A DNA stretch of 64,000 nt from Chamaesiphon sp031376885 (GCA_031376885.1 JANMEL010000135.1:3632-67631); one strand, 5' to 3'; positions 51,488 through 61,491 are shown, numbered from the stretch's first letter. Numbers and translations are program-made. The notes: generated from the letters alone by a model not told the origin.

Positions 51488-52546
51488 CTATTCGGGAATA
51501 CCAATCAAAGTTCGATTGCCCTCAACCACTACCCCAATTTCACTCGCCCCAATCTGATAAGAACCAAAAAATTCGATCGCGTTATCCACCGCACTTTTGG
51601 GCACAACAACCACAAAACCAATCCCCATATTAAAAGTATTAAACATACTCACAGCATCCACATTTCCCGCCGTAGCCAACCACTCAAAAGCCGCCGGAAC
51701 TTCCCAACCATCCAGATTAATGGAGATCGATCGATTCCCAGGCAGACAACGGGGTAAATTTTCCGGTAACCCGCCACCTGTAATATGCGCCATCCCCCGA
51801 ATCGGTAATTCTTGCTTTAGAGCCGCCAAAATCGGCTGTACATAAATTTGAGTCGGAGTCAAATACACCTCTCCCAAACTCAAACCACCCAACAGCGCGG
51901 GAGTATCCCCAAAACCATAACCCCCATCAGTAATAATCTTCCGCACCAGACTATAACCATTACTATGAATACCACTACTAGCTAATCCGATCGCCACATC
52001 TCCAACTTCGATCGACGAACCATCAATCATCTTACTCTTCTCCACAATGCCCACCGTAAAGCCAGCGAGATCGTACTCTCCCAACTGATAAAACCCAGGC
52101 ATCTCCGCCGTCTCCCCACCTAGCAACGCGCAACCAGCCTGACGACAACCATCAGCAATCCCCGCCACCACCTGAGTCAATTGAGTAGAATTGAGCTTCC
52201 CAGTCGCCAAATAATCGAGAAAAAATAACGGCTCCGCGCCACAAGTGAGGATATCATTCACACACATCGCCACCAAATCCACACCCACAGAAAGATGGTT
52301 ATCTAATTGTTGAGCGATCTTGAGCTTTGTACCCACTCCATCCGTGCCAGATACCAAAACAGGTTGTTGATAACCTGCGGGCAATTCAAAGCACCCTGCA
52401 AAGCCGCCTAAGCCGCCCAAAACTCCTTGACGGTGCGTACTGCCAACGAGATCCTTGATGTTTTCCACAAAGGCTCTTCCAGCCACCACATCCACACCTG
52501 CTTGTTGATAATCCATATTCCACTCATACGCGATCGGCTCAGACAT
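51488..52546 (-). CDS. purM: Phosphoribosylformylglycinamidine cyclo-ligase
   Basis: AIR synthetase, 352 residues, closes the imidazole ring in purine synthesis. Recognisable blocks are the start YQQAGVDVVAGRAFVENIKD, the ATP-site SGTDGVGTKLKIAQ, GVDLVAMCVNDILTCGAEPL and ALLGGETAEMPGFYQ, plus AHITGGGLPENLPRCLP. Length is normal. It is a single gene with its stop next to the TIGR04282 gene. Confidence 0.96.
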   Translation of the reverse strand: MSEPIAYEWNMDYQQAGVDVVAGRAFVENIKDLVGSTHRQGVLGGLGGFAGCFELPAGYQQPVLVSGTDGVGTKLKIAQQLDNHLSVGVDLVAMCVNDILTCGAEPLFFLDYLATGKLNSTQLTQVVAGIADGCRQAGCALLGGETAEMPGFYQLGEYDLAGFTVGIVEKSKMIDGSSIEVGDVAIGLASSGIHSNGYSLVRKIITDGGYGFGDTPALLGGLSLGEVYLTPTQIYVQPILAALKQELPIRGMAHITGGGLPENLPRCLPGNRSISINLDGWEVPAAFEWLATAGNVDAVSMFNTFNMGIGFVVVVPKSAVDNAIEFFGSYQIGASEIGVVVEGNRTLIGIPE

Positions 52547-53097
52547 TCTACAGCAGAACTAGACATGTCGTCTCATGTCTGGTATCGCGGTAAAAGCAGC
52601 GAATGTTCGCGAAGTGTGCGTAATAGTTGTATTTTTCGTCAAAAATTGAGTATTAATATCTAGTGTTGCCAAAATTTTCGATCGCTCATATAGCAAAAAG
52701 ATATCTAAAAGCTATCAAAAAAAGATTTTCCCAAATCCTGTCAACCCAAATTAGCCGAACGAAGCATTTGAATATTAAATCTAAATCATTGTAATATATT
52801 ATTTTGACTAATGACATAATGGTGGCAAGGGTACGATTCAAACCCTCATTGGGCGGGGATCGCCCGTGATTCCGTCAGTCAAGCGATAATTTGTGCTAGC
52901 GCAAAAATCAATATTTGTCAATGATCTCGATCGGTTTTTTCGATCGAAACTTCATGTTATGGTTAACCCAAGTTCCTCACACAGGGAAGAACGAAATACG
53001 AATCTGAAATTGGCAATGGCAAATACCCTGAAAAGTTGGGTGAAAAACCAGCCAAATATCAAGACTATCGAACAAATATCCTTACATCCATAGGCTT
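52547..53097. other. Intergenic region between purM and rlpA
   Basis: This 551-bp spacer contains the promoters of the divergent purM and rlpA genes. It is AT-rich with several CGATCG octamers. A stretch near 52815-52890 resembles part of a tRNA T-arm but does not fold as a tRNA. An open frame at 52893-53093 lacks a credible ribosome site and I do not call it a gene. Confidence 0.4.
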
Positions 53098-53634
53098 ATG
53101 AATTACCAAATTTTGACTGGATTGACCGCTATCGTTGCAACAGTGGCATTACCTACAGTAGCGTCTGCTACTGGCGCAATCTCCCCCAATCAACCCAGTG
53201 CTCAAATCGGGTCAAAACAGTTAATTGCTCAGTCTGTTGGCACAGCTTCCTTCTACGGTAACCAACCAGGTGAAGGCGGCCCTTGGACTGCAAATGGCGA
53301 GCGGTACAATCCAGGTGGATATACTGCTGCTCATAAAACACTACCTTTCGGTACCAGAATGCGCGTAACTGGTGCTAACGGACGCTCTGTCGTCGTCCGC
53401 ATCAACGATCGCGGGCCATTCATCGGCGGTCGCGTACTCGACTTATCTGTTGGCGCAGCAAGAGCAATCGGATTGACTAGCACCGGAATCGGCACCGTGC
53501 GGATGGACATCTTGAGTGCTGGCGATGGCCGCACTGTTCACCATCTTCGTCGTCAAGCTCGTCGTCAAGTTCGTCGTAGCAACCGTCAGTACGCCAGCAA
53601 CTCTCGCCGTCAATGGATCAGCAGCATGCGCTAG
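53098..53634 (+). CDS. RlpA-like double-psi beta-barrel protein, small form
   Basis: This 178-residue exported protein has a signal peptide (MNYQILTGLTAIVATVALPT, cleavage near ASA). The DPBB domain reads GTASFYGNQPGEGGPWTANG, then LPFGTRMRVT and VVRINDRGPFIGGRVLDLS with the catalytic Asp of lytic transglycosylase-type RlpA. The C-terminal 30 residues are strongly basic (RRQARRQVRRSNRQ). It lacks a SPOR domain. A second paralog follows. Confidence 0.9.
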   Translation: MNYQILTGLTAIVATVALPTVASATGAISPNQPSAQIGSKQLIAQSVGTASFYGNQPGEGGPWTANGERYNPGGYTAAHKTLPFGTRMRVTGANGRSVVVRINDRGPFIGGRVLDLSVGAARAIGLTSTGIGTVRMDILSAGDGRTVHHLRRQARRQVRRSNRQYASNSRRQWISSMR

Positions 53635-54007
53635 AGCTGGATTTGATTCAGAGAGCTGATTCAGGATAGTTAAGATGTGCTCATTTCCAAAGCTTAACTC
53701 CTCAAATCCTGAATTCTCCATCGCTCCCCGCTCAAAACTGCTGTCACAGATAGCAAGTGGTGAATTTGAGGGCAAACTATTGATATACTGAGAGTTGGAA
53801 ATTGGGTCGATCTCCACTAGCAAGGTTGAGTGCGTGAGTTACCGTCCCAATTCCATCAGATCTGTCCTCAGCAGGTCGATCGGCTTAACCTTTGTAGATG
53901 GATTGTTGTACAATTCCCCAGCGGAAGCGCATATCGCGACAACAATCCTTCGCAAGTCAAGATTTTAGCTGAATCTCAGCCATCGAGTATTGTTTCTTCC
54001 AAATAAT
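53635..54007. other. Intergenic region between rlpA paralogs
   Basis: An imperfect inverted repeat (ATTCAGGATAGTTAAG with CTTAACTCCTCAAATCCTGAA) at about 53658-53714 may terminate the first rlpA. The rest shows no gene. Confidence 0.45.
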
Positions 54008-55159
54008 ATGAATCAACACCGTTTGACTTGTCTCAGTACAGTAGTCATCACCGCTTTCTTAGCTCCAATTGCTACTGTCTGCACCGAAACTTTGCCAGCT
54101 CTAGCTGTGAAGTCTGCGGGGAATTATGCCCACCGATCTCCAAGATCGTTACCGATTATTACCCCATTAACTGTTACCGAACTCGAAACAGATGTAGCGG
54201 TGCAGAAACCAGCTCCAGACAACGCCACCACTAGAGATCGACAACTGGCAAAAGTACCAACCGATCGACCTCAGTCAGATCTACCTCAATTTGTCCCAAC
54301 ACTTCCGACCTTCGATTCTACTATTAGAGTGACCACTCCAGTATTTTCAGAATCTGGTTCGACAGATCTATTTAGGTCAACTACATCCGTCAGCAGTCTA
54401 CCACCCGCCACTCCCCGGGTTGATTCATCTCTCCCTGATTCTACTCTAGCTGACAATATCCCAGAGCCAATTTCAACCGAGTTTTCCGAGCCTAAAGGAA
54501 CGAAAATTCGTGAGGTGAGTCCTTCTGTGTTGGTAATGCGAAGTGATAATTCTGCATCGAAAACAATTGTCAACTCCAGTACTATTGAAGCAGAAATTGC
54601 CACTCTACCCCCAGTTAATTCCGGTAGCAACGAGATCGATGGTCTGAGCTTTGTAGATGAAGTACCGACATTTAGTTTTAATGGTGACAGACCCCAACAA
54701 ATTGTCGCGACGGCGATGGTTCACATTGGCAATGCACTAGTAACTTCCCAAAAAAGTATTGGCATTCCTGTAGAACGTGGAGATTCAGCTACTAAGCGCG
54801 ATCGATTAATTACCTACAAATCTAATAGCGAGCCATCACAAAGGATTCTCGATCGAATTGTCGCTACTCAGACTGGCAAAGCTTCCTGGTATGGCAGCGA
54901 ATCCGGCAACAAAACCGCCAACGGCGAAAGATTCAACCCAAATGGTTTAACCGCCGCACACCGGACATTGCCCTTCGGTACCAAAGTTCGAGTTACTAGT
55001 ATCCGAACTGGTAAAAGTGTGACGATTCGGATCAACGATCGCGGCCCTTTTCATGGTAACCGAATTTTGGATGTATCCGCCGGAGCCGCCGAAGTAATCG
55101 GTCTCAAAAAAGATGGTGTCGGTCAAGTTCGGATGGAGATTTTGGGATCTCAGAAATAG
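54008..55159 (+). CDS. RlpA-like double-psi beta-barrel protein, long form
   Basis: This 383-residue exported protein has a signal peptide (LTCLSTVVITAFLAPIATVC region). A long low-complexity Ser/Thr/Pro-rich stretch runs to about 285. The C-terminal DPBB domain reads GKASWYGSESGNKTANGERF, LPFGTKVRVTS and VTIRINDRGPFHGNRILDVS. The ATG at 54008 is used. It resembles the preceding paralog only in the DPBB part. The extended linker suggests reach through the cell wall. Confidence 0.88.
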   Translation: MNQHRLTCLSTVVITAFLAPIATVCTETLPALAVKSAGNYAHRSPRSLPIITPLTVTELETDVAVQKPAPDNATTRDRQLAKVPTDRPQSDLPQFVPTLPTFDSTIRVTTPVFSESGSTDLFRSTTSVSSLPPATPRVDSSLPDSTLADNIPEPISTEFSEPKGTKIREVSPSVLVMRSDNSASKTIVNSSTIEAEIATLPPVNSGSNEIDGLSFVDEVPTFSFNGDRPQQIVATAMVHIGNALVTSQKSIGIPVERGDSATKRDRLITYKSNSEPSQRILDRIVATQTGKASWYGSESGNKTANGERFNPNGLTAAHRTLPFGTKVRVTSIRTGKSVTIRINDRGPFHGNRILDVSAGAAEVIGLKKDGVGQVRMEILGSQK

Positions 55160-55176
55160 TCCGATGTAGAATTAGA

Positions 55177-55213
55177 ATGCTCTAGTTGGGGAAATCTCAA
55201 CTAGAGCATTTTT
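55177..55213 (+). terminator. Intrinsic terminator after the second rlpA
   Basis: ATGCTCTAGTTG and CAACTAGAGCAT form a 12-bp stem, followed by TTTTT. Confidence 0.85.
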
Positions 55214-55243
55214 AAGTCAGCGACAGAACCCCTGACCCCTGAA

Positions 55244-55954
55244 TCACAATCCAGCAAACCATTCATATCCCAAGTCTTCCCAATAACCTTTTTTTGGCAG
55301 TAATTCCTGTGTCAGCGTTATTGCTGTTACCCACTTACTCAACTTATAACCAAGCTTAATTGGGGTAGCTAATCTCAACGGAGCACCATTTTCTGCTGGT
55401 AAAAATTGACCATTCATTTTATAGGCAAGTAATGTTTGAGGATGCAATGCTGAAGCCAAATCCCAACTTTCATAGTAGCCATCAGCAGATTGAAAATATA
55501 CATATTTAGCACCCACTTTTGGTGCTGCTAGCATCAGCAAATCGCTAATGCGTACGCCACCCCACTGAACTGTCGCCGCCCATCCTTCTACACAGACATG
55601 ACGGATTATCGTCGAGGTAAAGGGTAATTGATGAAGATTATTGATACTCAAACTTAGAGGTTTAGTTACCTCCCCATCCACAGTCAATTTAAAATTAGCT
55701 AGATCTATTTGTGGCGTACCTTGGAAACTATTGACGATTAATTGTTTTGGATCGATCGCACTGAGTGAAAATTCTGGAGTGGGTTGTTGCGATAGCAATA
55801 AAGATTCTAACCCTTCATTTATCGGCATGGATAGCCGTCCGATCGGGTCGTAAAGCAGTGTTCCGGCAACATTTAGAGCTAAACCAGCTCCCGCCCATTG
55901 CAATAGCTGCCGACGGGAAATTTGCCCCTGTTCTGATTTTCGATCGTCTGACAT
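55244..55954 (-). CDS. Molybdopterin-dependent oxidoreductase (sulfite oxidase-like) with Tat signal
   Basis: This 236-residue protein carries a twin-arginine-like signal (ISRRQLLQWAGAGLALNVAG). The sulfite oxidase-type Mo-pterin fold follows, with the Mo-ligand Cys in IIRHVCVEGWAATVQWGG and later APLRLATPIKLGYKLSKWV. It is a small MsrP/YedY-like relative. It lies downstream of a membrane cytochrome b on the same strand, likely its electron donor or acceptor. The physiological substrate is not known. Confidence 0.85.
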   Translation of the reverse strand: MSDDRKSEQGQISRRQLLQWAGAGLALNVAGTLLYDPIGRLSMPINEGLESLLLSQQPTPEFSLSAIDPKQLIVNSFQGTPQIDLANFKLTVDGEVTKPLSLSINNLHQLPFTSTIIRHVCVEGWAATVQWGGVRISDLLMLAAPKVGAKYVYFQSADGYYESWDLASALHPQTLLAYKMNGQFLPAENGAPLRLATPIKLGYKLSKWVTAITLTQELLPKKGYWEDLGYEWFAGL

Positions 55955-56026
55955 ATTTTGAATTCAACTACAAATTAAATTTCCGGCATAAGTAAGAAAA
56001 GGTGCTTCACTGAACCCTGACCCTTC

Positions 56027-56632
56027 CTACTCCTCATGTCTAATCCTCAAAAATGAGCTAGCAATACGACCTTCACCAATTTTCAAGGCTAGAGTAGAGT
56101 GTAATAAAGTAAATATCAGCACCAGTGGAACCGTCATAAAATGCGCCGTGCGTAATGTTTGCCAGTCGCCAAATAATGAAGATAGCCAGTAAAATTGGAC
56201 GGGTTGATACATTGATAAACCACTAGCGATCGCAACAATCAAAATTGGAATAATACTTGTATAAACAATCCGATGCCAAGCGTATTGTCTGCGTTTGATA
56301 TTATTGCTCTGCTGTAAGGCTTGAAGATCTTTCGCTGCAACAAATCGATCGCGCCATCGTTTTGTCCAAAATATATAAATACCATATGCGAATAGATTCA
56401 AACCATAGATCCACATAAATGTAAAATGCCAATTGCGCCCTCCCGCTAACCAGCCACCTAGAGTCAAAAACCATGGAAAGGAAATACCACTGCGCCCTCC
56501 AAATACAGGATTAGCATTATAAATTTGTAATCCACTCGCCATCATCCCAAATAAACTGATAATATTCAGCCAATGGAATAAGCGGACGATCGCAGGTTGT
56601 TGGTGAACTTTGCTAGTTTTGGTAGTTGTCAT
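56027..56632 (-). CDS. Cytochrome b561-type membrane subunit
   Basis: This 201-residue protein has four membrane spans and paired histidines that could hold heme: RLFHWLNIISLFGMMASGLQ near 18-37, RNWHFTFMWIYGLNLFAYGI, QYAWHRIVYTSIIPILIV and LRTAHFMTVPLVLIFTLLHS. This is the prokaryotic b561/thiosulfate reductase-cytochrome pattern. The ATG at 56632 fits. With the molybdopterin enzyme it forms a two-gene redox unit. Confidence 0.82.
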   Translation of the reverse strand: MTTTKTSKVHQQPAIVRLFHWLNIISLFGMMASGLQIYNANPVFGGRSGISFPWFLTLGGWLAGGRNWHFTFMWIYGLNLFAYGIYIFWTKRWRDRFVAAKDLQALQQSNNIKRRQYAWHRIVYTSIIPILIVAIASGLSMYQPVQFYWLSSLFGDWQTLRTAHFMTVPLVLIFTLLHSTLALKIGEGRIASSFLRIRHEE

Positions 56633-56988
56633 CAGTTGAGTGTCAGGGGTTTTGGGGGATACTGGATTTGGCAAAAACTGGCATACCTCAAAATCGTAAT
56701 TCTCGCAAATCATCCGAAGAATTGGTGAAATGATGAGACAGCTAAGAGCGGATTAACAAGGGTTTTGTTGAGATGGCGGTAATCTCGATCGCTGGGTCAC
56801 TATTATTGTACATTTTACCTAAGTCGAAATACTCAAAATTGTCAAACCACTATCCGATCTCCAGTATAGCTAGCTATGATAGATATAGCGGGTGGAGGCG
56901 AAAGGTGATGACAAATCGATAGCCACTAGAGTGCAGACAGAAGTTGAGGTTACACTTGGAAACTCTATATAGTTAAAGCTTGGCGGAT

Positions 56989-58308
56989 ATGAATGATATA
57001 CCGAATCGAAATCCCAATTTGACAATTGAAGAATTAGAAATAATTGGCTATTTTGCTCGCGGTCAAAAATATTCTTTCTCCAGCAAGAATTTAAAGTTGG
57101 ATTCCAGTGAAACATCTATTCGTCTAAGCGATCGTCAGGGAAAATTATTAGGGATTAGCAAGCAGATAAATGAGTGGCAACGGAAGGTTTTGGTTAGTAA
57201 TAGCTCTAGCTACAAGCCAAAGATCCTCGAAACTCTCAATGCCAGAGGATTTATTACCAAGCAAACCTCATCTCATCCCAATTTTACCGAACACCACCAC
57301 TATAAAATTCCTGGCGATTATAAATTAAATTATACTAAAATTCTTAAATTATGGAAAGTTTGGTGGAATAATAAACAATATCAACTTCATCCTCGGACTT
57401 CAGTTATCGATCCGCTAATTTTCACCAAAGGTAATTGGCATCGGATTCAAGATTTACAACCTCAGCAAGATAATTTTTTATTACAAACTGCTAATGGATC
57501 GTCAATTATACGCGCGGAAGATTGGGTAATATGGGTTGATAAATTAGAACCAAAATCGACGATTCGACTTCATCAATCGACTCCAGCAGAACCGGAATCA
57601 ATTCAACTAGATCCTTTCGCACCAGCCAATTCAGCCAAATCTAATATGCTCACTCAAATGACTCCTCCCCCAATGACTCCAATCTCACCACTAGGATTGC
57701 CACCAAAAGATTCTAGCAGCAGCAACAAAGACATCGAAGCTCAAGAGGAAGACGATTTAGAGTACTATCTCAATACTTTTAATACTGAAGATACCGAAGA
57801 TGTCGATCGGATTGAAGGTATTTATAATATTGGTGAATTATTAGGCGAGCCAACTCCCGAAGATCTGGTAGCTCCACCGACGAAATCTAAATCTAGTTTT
57901 AAATTGGAAGTGAAAGTTGTCGAGCCACAAGTTAATGAACCAACGCCGACTTCTCCAGCTATGGAGATCCCAGTTGCTAGGATCCCTTCAAATCCTCAAA
58001 TTGTCCCCATGGCACCGCCGCCACCACCTCCCAAATCACCACACTTCAGCGGCGAAATCACCAAACCTATTGTAGACCAAACCATCGAATCATCGACAAC
58101 AACATCGTCAACAACCTCAATTTCAGCCCAACAAAAATTGCTCAAACTCAAAGCAATTGATACATTGACAAAGTATCTTACCGAGGGAGATTGTGTGATT
58201 CATACAGAGACGATCGAGAATACCCAAGGCGAGATCGTCAATTGCAAGACAGTTGAAACCCGCAGGGGTTGTCCAAAATGGGCGATCGATCTGATTCAAT
58301 CTTTATAG
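56989..58308 (+). CDS. Large cyanobacterial protein of unknown function with acidic/proline-rich linker
   Basis: This 439-residue protein starts at ATG 56989, with a possible TTG three codons upstream. The N-terminal part (1-210) seems folded: LEIIGYFARGQKYSFSSKNL and KILKLWKVWWNNKQYQLHP, then WVIWVDKLEP. A low-complexity middle follows (LDPFAPANSAKSN to PPPPPPKSP). The C-terminal 60 residues form a small domain (LKAIDTLTKYLTEGDCVIHT to RGCPKWAIDLIQSL). No function is recognised. Confidence 0.65.
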   Translation: MNDIPNRNPNLTIEELEIIGYFARGQKYSFSSKNLKLDSSETSIRLSDRQGKLLGISKQINEWQRKVLVSNSSSYKPKILETLNARGFITKQTSSHPNFTEHHHYKIPGDYKLNYTKILKLWKVWWNNKQYQLHPRTSVIDPLIFTKGNWHRIQDLQPQQDNFLLQTANGSSIIRAEDWVIWVDKLEPKSTIRLHQSTPAEPESIQLDPFAPANSAKSNMLTQMTPPPMTPISPLGLPPKDSSSSNKDIEAQEEDDLEYYLNTFNTEDTEDVDRIEGIYNIGELLGEPTPEDLVAPPTKSKSSFKLEVKVVEPQVNEPTPTSPAMEIPVARIPSNPQIVPMAPPPPPPKSPHFSGEITKPIVDQTIESSTTTSSTTSISAQQKLLKLKAIDTLTKYLTEGDCVIHTETIENTQGEIVNCKTVETRRGCPKWAIDLIQSL

Positions 58309-58350
58309 TATAGCAGGGGTCAGGAGTCAGAGGTCAACTAAACCAATAGG

Positions 58351-58393
58351 CGCAGAAGAAGCAATCAAGAACCTCTTGATTGCTTCTTCTGCG
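58351..58393. terminator. 20-bp perfect hairpin, bidirectional terminator
   Basis: CGCAGAAGAAGCAATCAAGA and its exact complement surround ACC. It lies between convergent genes and can act for both. Confidence 0.85.
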
Positions 58394-58526
58394 GTTAATA
58401 CAAAAAAACAACTACTGTTTAGTTATCAGGAGTGTTTGAGATGCGCTTACCCTATAATCACTTGAGGCTCTTGTCGATTCTTGACAATCCTTTAATGATA
58501 AATAACTAGTGAGTGAAGCACAATTT

Positions 58527-59030
58527 CTAGTTGACTTCCTCAGCATTTACAGATGGAGAGCTGACTGGTACTTTGACTCCGGTTTCGCTCTTGACTGGGA
58601 TCGAGAGAATTGGATCGTTTAGTGCGACCATTAGAGGTGCGGGGGTATTTTTGAAGGCAAATTGGAGTTGAGTGTTATCGCCACCAAATAAGCCAGTCAA
58701 TCCAGCGACGAGCGATACCAACCCAGCTACAATCGCTCCACCACCAAAGATCGCCAAATTCCGCTTGCGGGGACGATCGATCTCGCCAAATACTGCTGCT
58801 GCTAATGCTTCAGGCGATTGACGAGTGCTAGGTACGCTCATGGCGGGCAAAGACTGTTGAATTCGCAGCATTTGGCGATATTGCCCTGCGAATAGCTCAT
58901 CACTTTCTAGCAAGGCTTCTACCTCGTAACGTTCGCTAGGTGTGGCTTCATCGTCTAGATAAGCACTGAGTAACTCAAATCGTGCCGCCGATGCTGTAGC
59001 TGTTTGTCGATCGTCATGGTTGTCTGTCAT
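58527..59030 (-). CDS. Anti-sigma factor-like membrane protein
   Basis: This 167-residue protein has an N-terminal ZAS-like helical region ARFELLSAYLDDEATPSERY without the zinc HxxxCxxC motif. One membrane span follows near 97-115 (IFGGGAIVAGLVSLVAGL). It lies 102 bp downstream of the ECF sigma gene and is presumably its regulator, holding it at the membrane. Confidence 0.8.
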   Translation of the reverse strand: MTDNHDDRQTATASAARFELLSAYLDDEATPSERYEVEALLESDELFAGQYRQMLRIQQSLPAMSVPSTRQSPEALAAAVFGEIDRPRKRNLAIFGGGAIVAGLVSLVAGLTGLFGGDNTQLQFAFKNTPAPLMVALNDPILSIPVKSETGVKVPVSSPSVNAEEVN

Positions 59031-59132
59031 CTTTCTGCCCTCAAATTACCCGTTGTTTATTTACAAACTTAAAATATTCGATTCTGCTTAATATATCTAT
59101 ACCCTTAAATTCGATCGAGTCGATCTATTTAG

Positions 59133-59798
59133 TTACGATTCAAAATAACCACTCAATTGACTTTGTAGTCCTGCTCTGGCTCTGGCAATTCGAGATTTGA
59201 CAGTACCGATCGAAACTCCAGTAACTTCGGCGATCTCCTCATATGATAACCCTTCAATCTCCCGTAAAACGATTGTTGTGCGGAAAGCTTCGGGGAGAGT
59301 GCCGATGGCCGATCGTAACTTGTCATAAAACTCGATCGTACTGAGATGTTCGGAGGGATTTGGGGCACCGGAGGGGATTTCCCAGTCGATCGATCCATCT
59401 TCAAAATCGATCGGTGCATCTAGAGACAGTGGTGGAGCCACCCGTTTCCGTTTCCGCAACTCGTCATAAAACAAGTTGGTGGCGATGCGACTGAGCCAAC
59501 CGCGAAATTTTTCGGGTTCGTTGAGACTTTTGATGTTCTTGTAAACCCTGATCCACACTTCCTGAGCCAGATCTGCTCGATCTTGCCAATCTGGAGCTAA
59601 GTGATACAAAATCCGATCGACATGGGATTGATGGCGACGCATCAATTCGGCTAAGGCTGCTCTATTTGTCCGCAAACCGGACTGGGAAAGCAAAATTAGT
59701 TCGTTGTTCGGTAGCTTATCTAGTTTATCTACTTGCACTCTGGTTTGAGGGAGATTGTCCTCAAGCTGAGACCAAGATTGGGAAAGTGAGTTGCTCAT
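59133..59798 (-). CDS. sigG: ECF RNA polymerase sigma factor, SigG-like
   Basis: This 221-residue extracytoplasmic-function sigma factor has region 2 (DRADLAQEVWIRVYKNIKSL, FRGWLSRIATNLFYDELRKR) and region 4 (LPEAFRTTIVLREIEGLSYE, IAEVTGVSIGTVKSRIARAR). The N-terminal 40 residues are an extra leader. Cyanobacterial SigG has this form with an adjacent anti-sigma gene. The target genes are unknown. Confidence 0.88.
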   Translation of the reverse strand: MSNSLSQSWSQLEDNLPQTRVQVDKLDKLPNNELILLSQSGLRTNRAALAELMRRHQSHVDRILYHLAPDWQDRADLAQEVWIRVYKNIKSLNEPEKFRGWLSRIATNLFYDELRKRKRVAPPLSLDAPIDFEDGSIDWEIPSGAPNPSEHLSTIEFYDKLRSAIGTLPEAFRTTIVLREIEGLSYEEIAEVTGVSIGTVKSRIARARAGLQSQLSGYFES

Positions 59799-59865
59799 GG
59801 TGCGAAAGGTTGTGCGAACATCCTATTTACCAAAGACAATCCTCTCTCAACTTATGTTCCCAGGT

Positions 59866-59892
59866 TGACAGTTGACAGTTGACAGTTGACAT
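59866..59892. repeat. GTTGACA heptad tandem repeat
   Basis: Four copies of GTTGACA lie upstream of the sigma gene, possibly affecting its promoter. The rest of 59893-59974 includes two AGGTACCCA motifs. Confidence 0.8.
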
Positions 59893-59974
59893 GACCCGTA
59901 ACCATAGGTACCCAGTTTCTAGGTACCCACAAGGACGTTTACGGATTACGGAGTAGATAACCTGGTAGACAATT

Positions 59975-60499
59975 CTACCCTTTAATCTTCAGCAGTTCCA
60001 CATCAAAGATTAGTGTAGCATTTGGGGGGATCGCTCCACCAGCACCTCGCGCACCATAACCTAGATCGGCGGGTATAATCAGTTTGCGACGACCGCCAAC
60101 TTTCATCGTGCTGAGTCCCTCATCCCAACCTTTGATGACTTGTCCGATGCCAAGTTGGAACTCAAAGGGGTCATTGCGATCGCGCGAACTATCAAATTTC
60201 GCGCCGTTCTCCAAAGTTCCGGTGTAATGAACGGTCACTGTTTGCCCTTTCTTGGGGGTGTCACCAGTGCCTTCGACGATTTCTACATATTTGAGACCGG
60301 AAGGGGTTGTGACTTGATTTTCGGCGTTATCCATCGCGATTAACTTAGAAGGTACAGATGCCAATGGACTGATGATAGCAGCGGGTTCGACTTTAGAGAT
60401 CGATCCGGCAGTTGCGTTTTTCATCGCACCAAGTTGGAATACTAGAATTAGGATACCGCATCCTAGCATCACACCCAAACTGACTAAAATTTCTTTCAT
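59975..60499 (-). CDS. FKBP-type peptidyl-prolyl isomerase, exported
   Basis: This 174-residue protein has an N-terminal anchor or signal (ILVSLGVMLGCGILILVFQL). The FKBP domain follows: TPSGLKYVEIVEGTGDTPKK, TVTVHYTGTLENGAKFDSSR and VIKGWDEGLSTMKVGG, RKLIIPADLGYG and GAIPPNATLIFDVELL. It isomerises X-Pro bonds, probably in the periplasm or thylakoid lumen. Confidence 0.94.
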   Translation of the reverse strand: MKEILVSLGVMLGCGILILVFQLGAMKNATAGSISKVEPAAIISPLASVPSKLIAMDNAENQVTTPSGLKYVEIVEGTGDTPKKGQTVTVHYTGTLENGAKFDSSRDRNDPFEFQLGIGQVIKGWDEGLSTMKVGGRRKLIIPADLGYGARGAGGAIPPNATLIFDVELLKIKG

Positions 60500-60664
60500 A
60501 TAAATTAGCGGGAAGATTAGGAAATCCAGCGGTCATCTGACCCTGGGAGGAACGACGCGACGATCGGGGCGAATAAATTCGCGTACAAAGCAAAGCGGGG
60601 ACGATCGAAATCCACCCGAATTTGACAACTACATTATAGGTTAGGACTGCAACGCAATCGATCG

Positions 60665-60988
60665 TTATCGCCAGGTTTTATTTTCCCACTCGCGGATTTG
60701 ACGTTCGAGTCTGTCAATCCTTCCCCGCAGCTCATCCATCTCGCCTTGACGTGGTACGCCCAAATCTTGCATGGTGTTGCGGATCATTCGTTGCATCTGA
60801 GCTTCAAAGTTGGCCGGATCCAGCTTCAATTGCTGCATCAGGTCATCAACAAATGACTTTGCTTGTTCGGGATCGATTTTACCTTCTTTGACCCACTGTT
60901 CGCTGACGACCTTGACTCGTTCGGCCACCAAGGAAGTTGTACCTAAACCCAGCAGTAGAATCTGCTGTAACCAGTTGTTGTTATCCAT
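60665..60988 (-). CDS. Phasin-like small helical protein
   Basis: This 107-residue helical protein starts with a hydrophobic segment (NNWLQQILLLGLGTTSLVAE), continues VDDLMQQLKLDPANFEAQMQ and ends in a coiled coil (MDELRGRIDRLERQIREWEN). It resembles the phasin/PHA-granule-associated family found widely in cyanobacteria; a role at membranes or granules is inference. Confidence 0.72.
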   Translation of the reverse strand: MDNNNWLQQILLLGLGTTSLVAERVKVVSEQWVKEGKIDPEQAKSFVDDLMQQLKLDPANFEAQMQRMIRNTMQDLGVPRQGEMDELRGRIDRLERQIREWENKTWR

Positions 60989-61122
60989 CGCTTCTATTCC
61001 ATCACTATTCCTATTTTAAGTGGGCATAGTGGCAATATTCGATCGATGAGCGATCCATTTTAGCAAATAGAGCACGGTTAAGACGTAGCTTAAATGCTCA
61101 AATCATACTTAGCATCGGCTGC

Positions 61123-61491
61123 TCACGCTTGACCCCTGCTATAATTCGGCAACCGGAAGATCTGACCCGACCAAGTTGGGGTGTGAAACCCAATGCTAAA
61201 TTGGCGGACTGTCTCCGGCCAAATCCATCTAATCTCATTGCTAATTTTTTGATTTTTTTGGACTAATCGTTTGTAAATTATGTCACTACCGCACAATATT
61301 TCTAGTCCGACAACTAGATCGTTTTGGACTAATTCACGAAATAAGGAATCATCGAGCAATGGGCGAGTGCTACTGTTGAATTGATTGTAAAAAAGTTTCA
61401 ATCGATCGCCGAAAGTCTCTTCTGTGTAGAAGTCATCCCAATCTAGTGGGGGACAAAGATAGTCATCTTCTGGTTCGACTGGATACATCAT
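61123..61491 (-). CDS. Protein of unknown function
   Basis: This 122-residue soluble acidic protein begins MMYPVEPEDDYLCPPLDWDD and has LVVGLEILCGSDIIYKRLVQ. No family is recognised. The ATG is well placed and composition is normal for this genome. Confidence 0.55.
   Translation of the reverse strand: MMYPVEPEDDYLCPPLDWDDFYTEETFGDRLKLFYNQFNSSTRPLLDDSLFRELVQNDLVVGLEILCGSDIIYKRLVQKNQKISNEIRWIWPETVRQFSIGFHTPTWSGQIFRLPNYSRGQA

Noticed and set aside
52815..52890. Possible tRNA or tRNA fragment (GATTCAAACCC and GGTGGCAAGGG segments)
   Set aside because: The T-arm loop is not canonical and no D-arm or anticodon stem pairs around it.
52893..53093. 66-residue open frame upstream of rlpA
   Set aside because: No ribosome site, odd composition, and no recognisable feature; more likely leader sequence.
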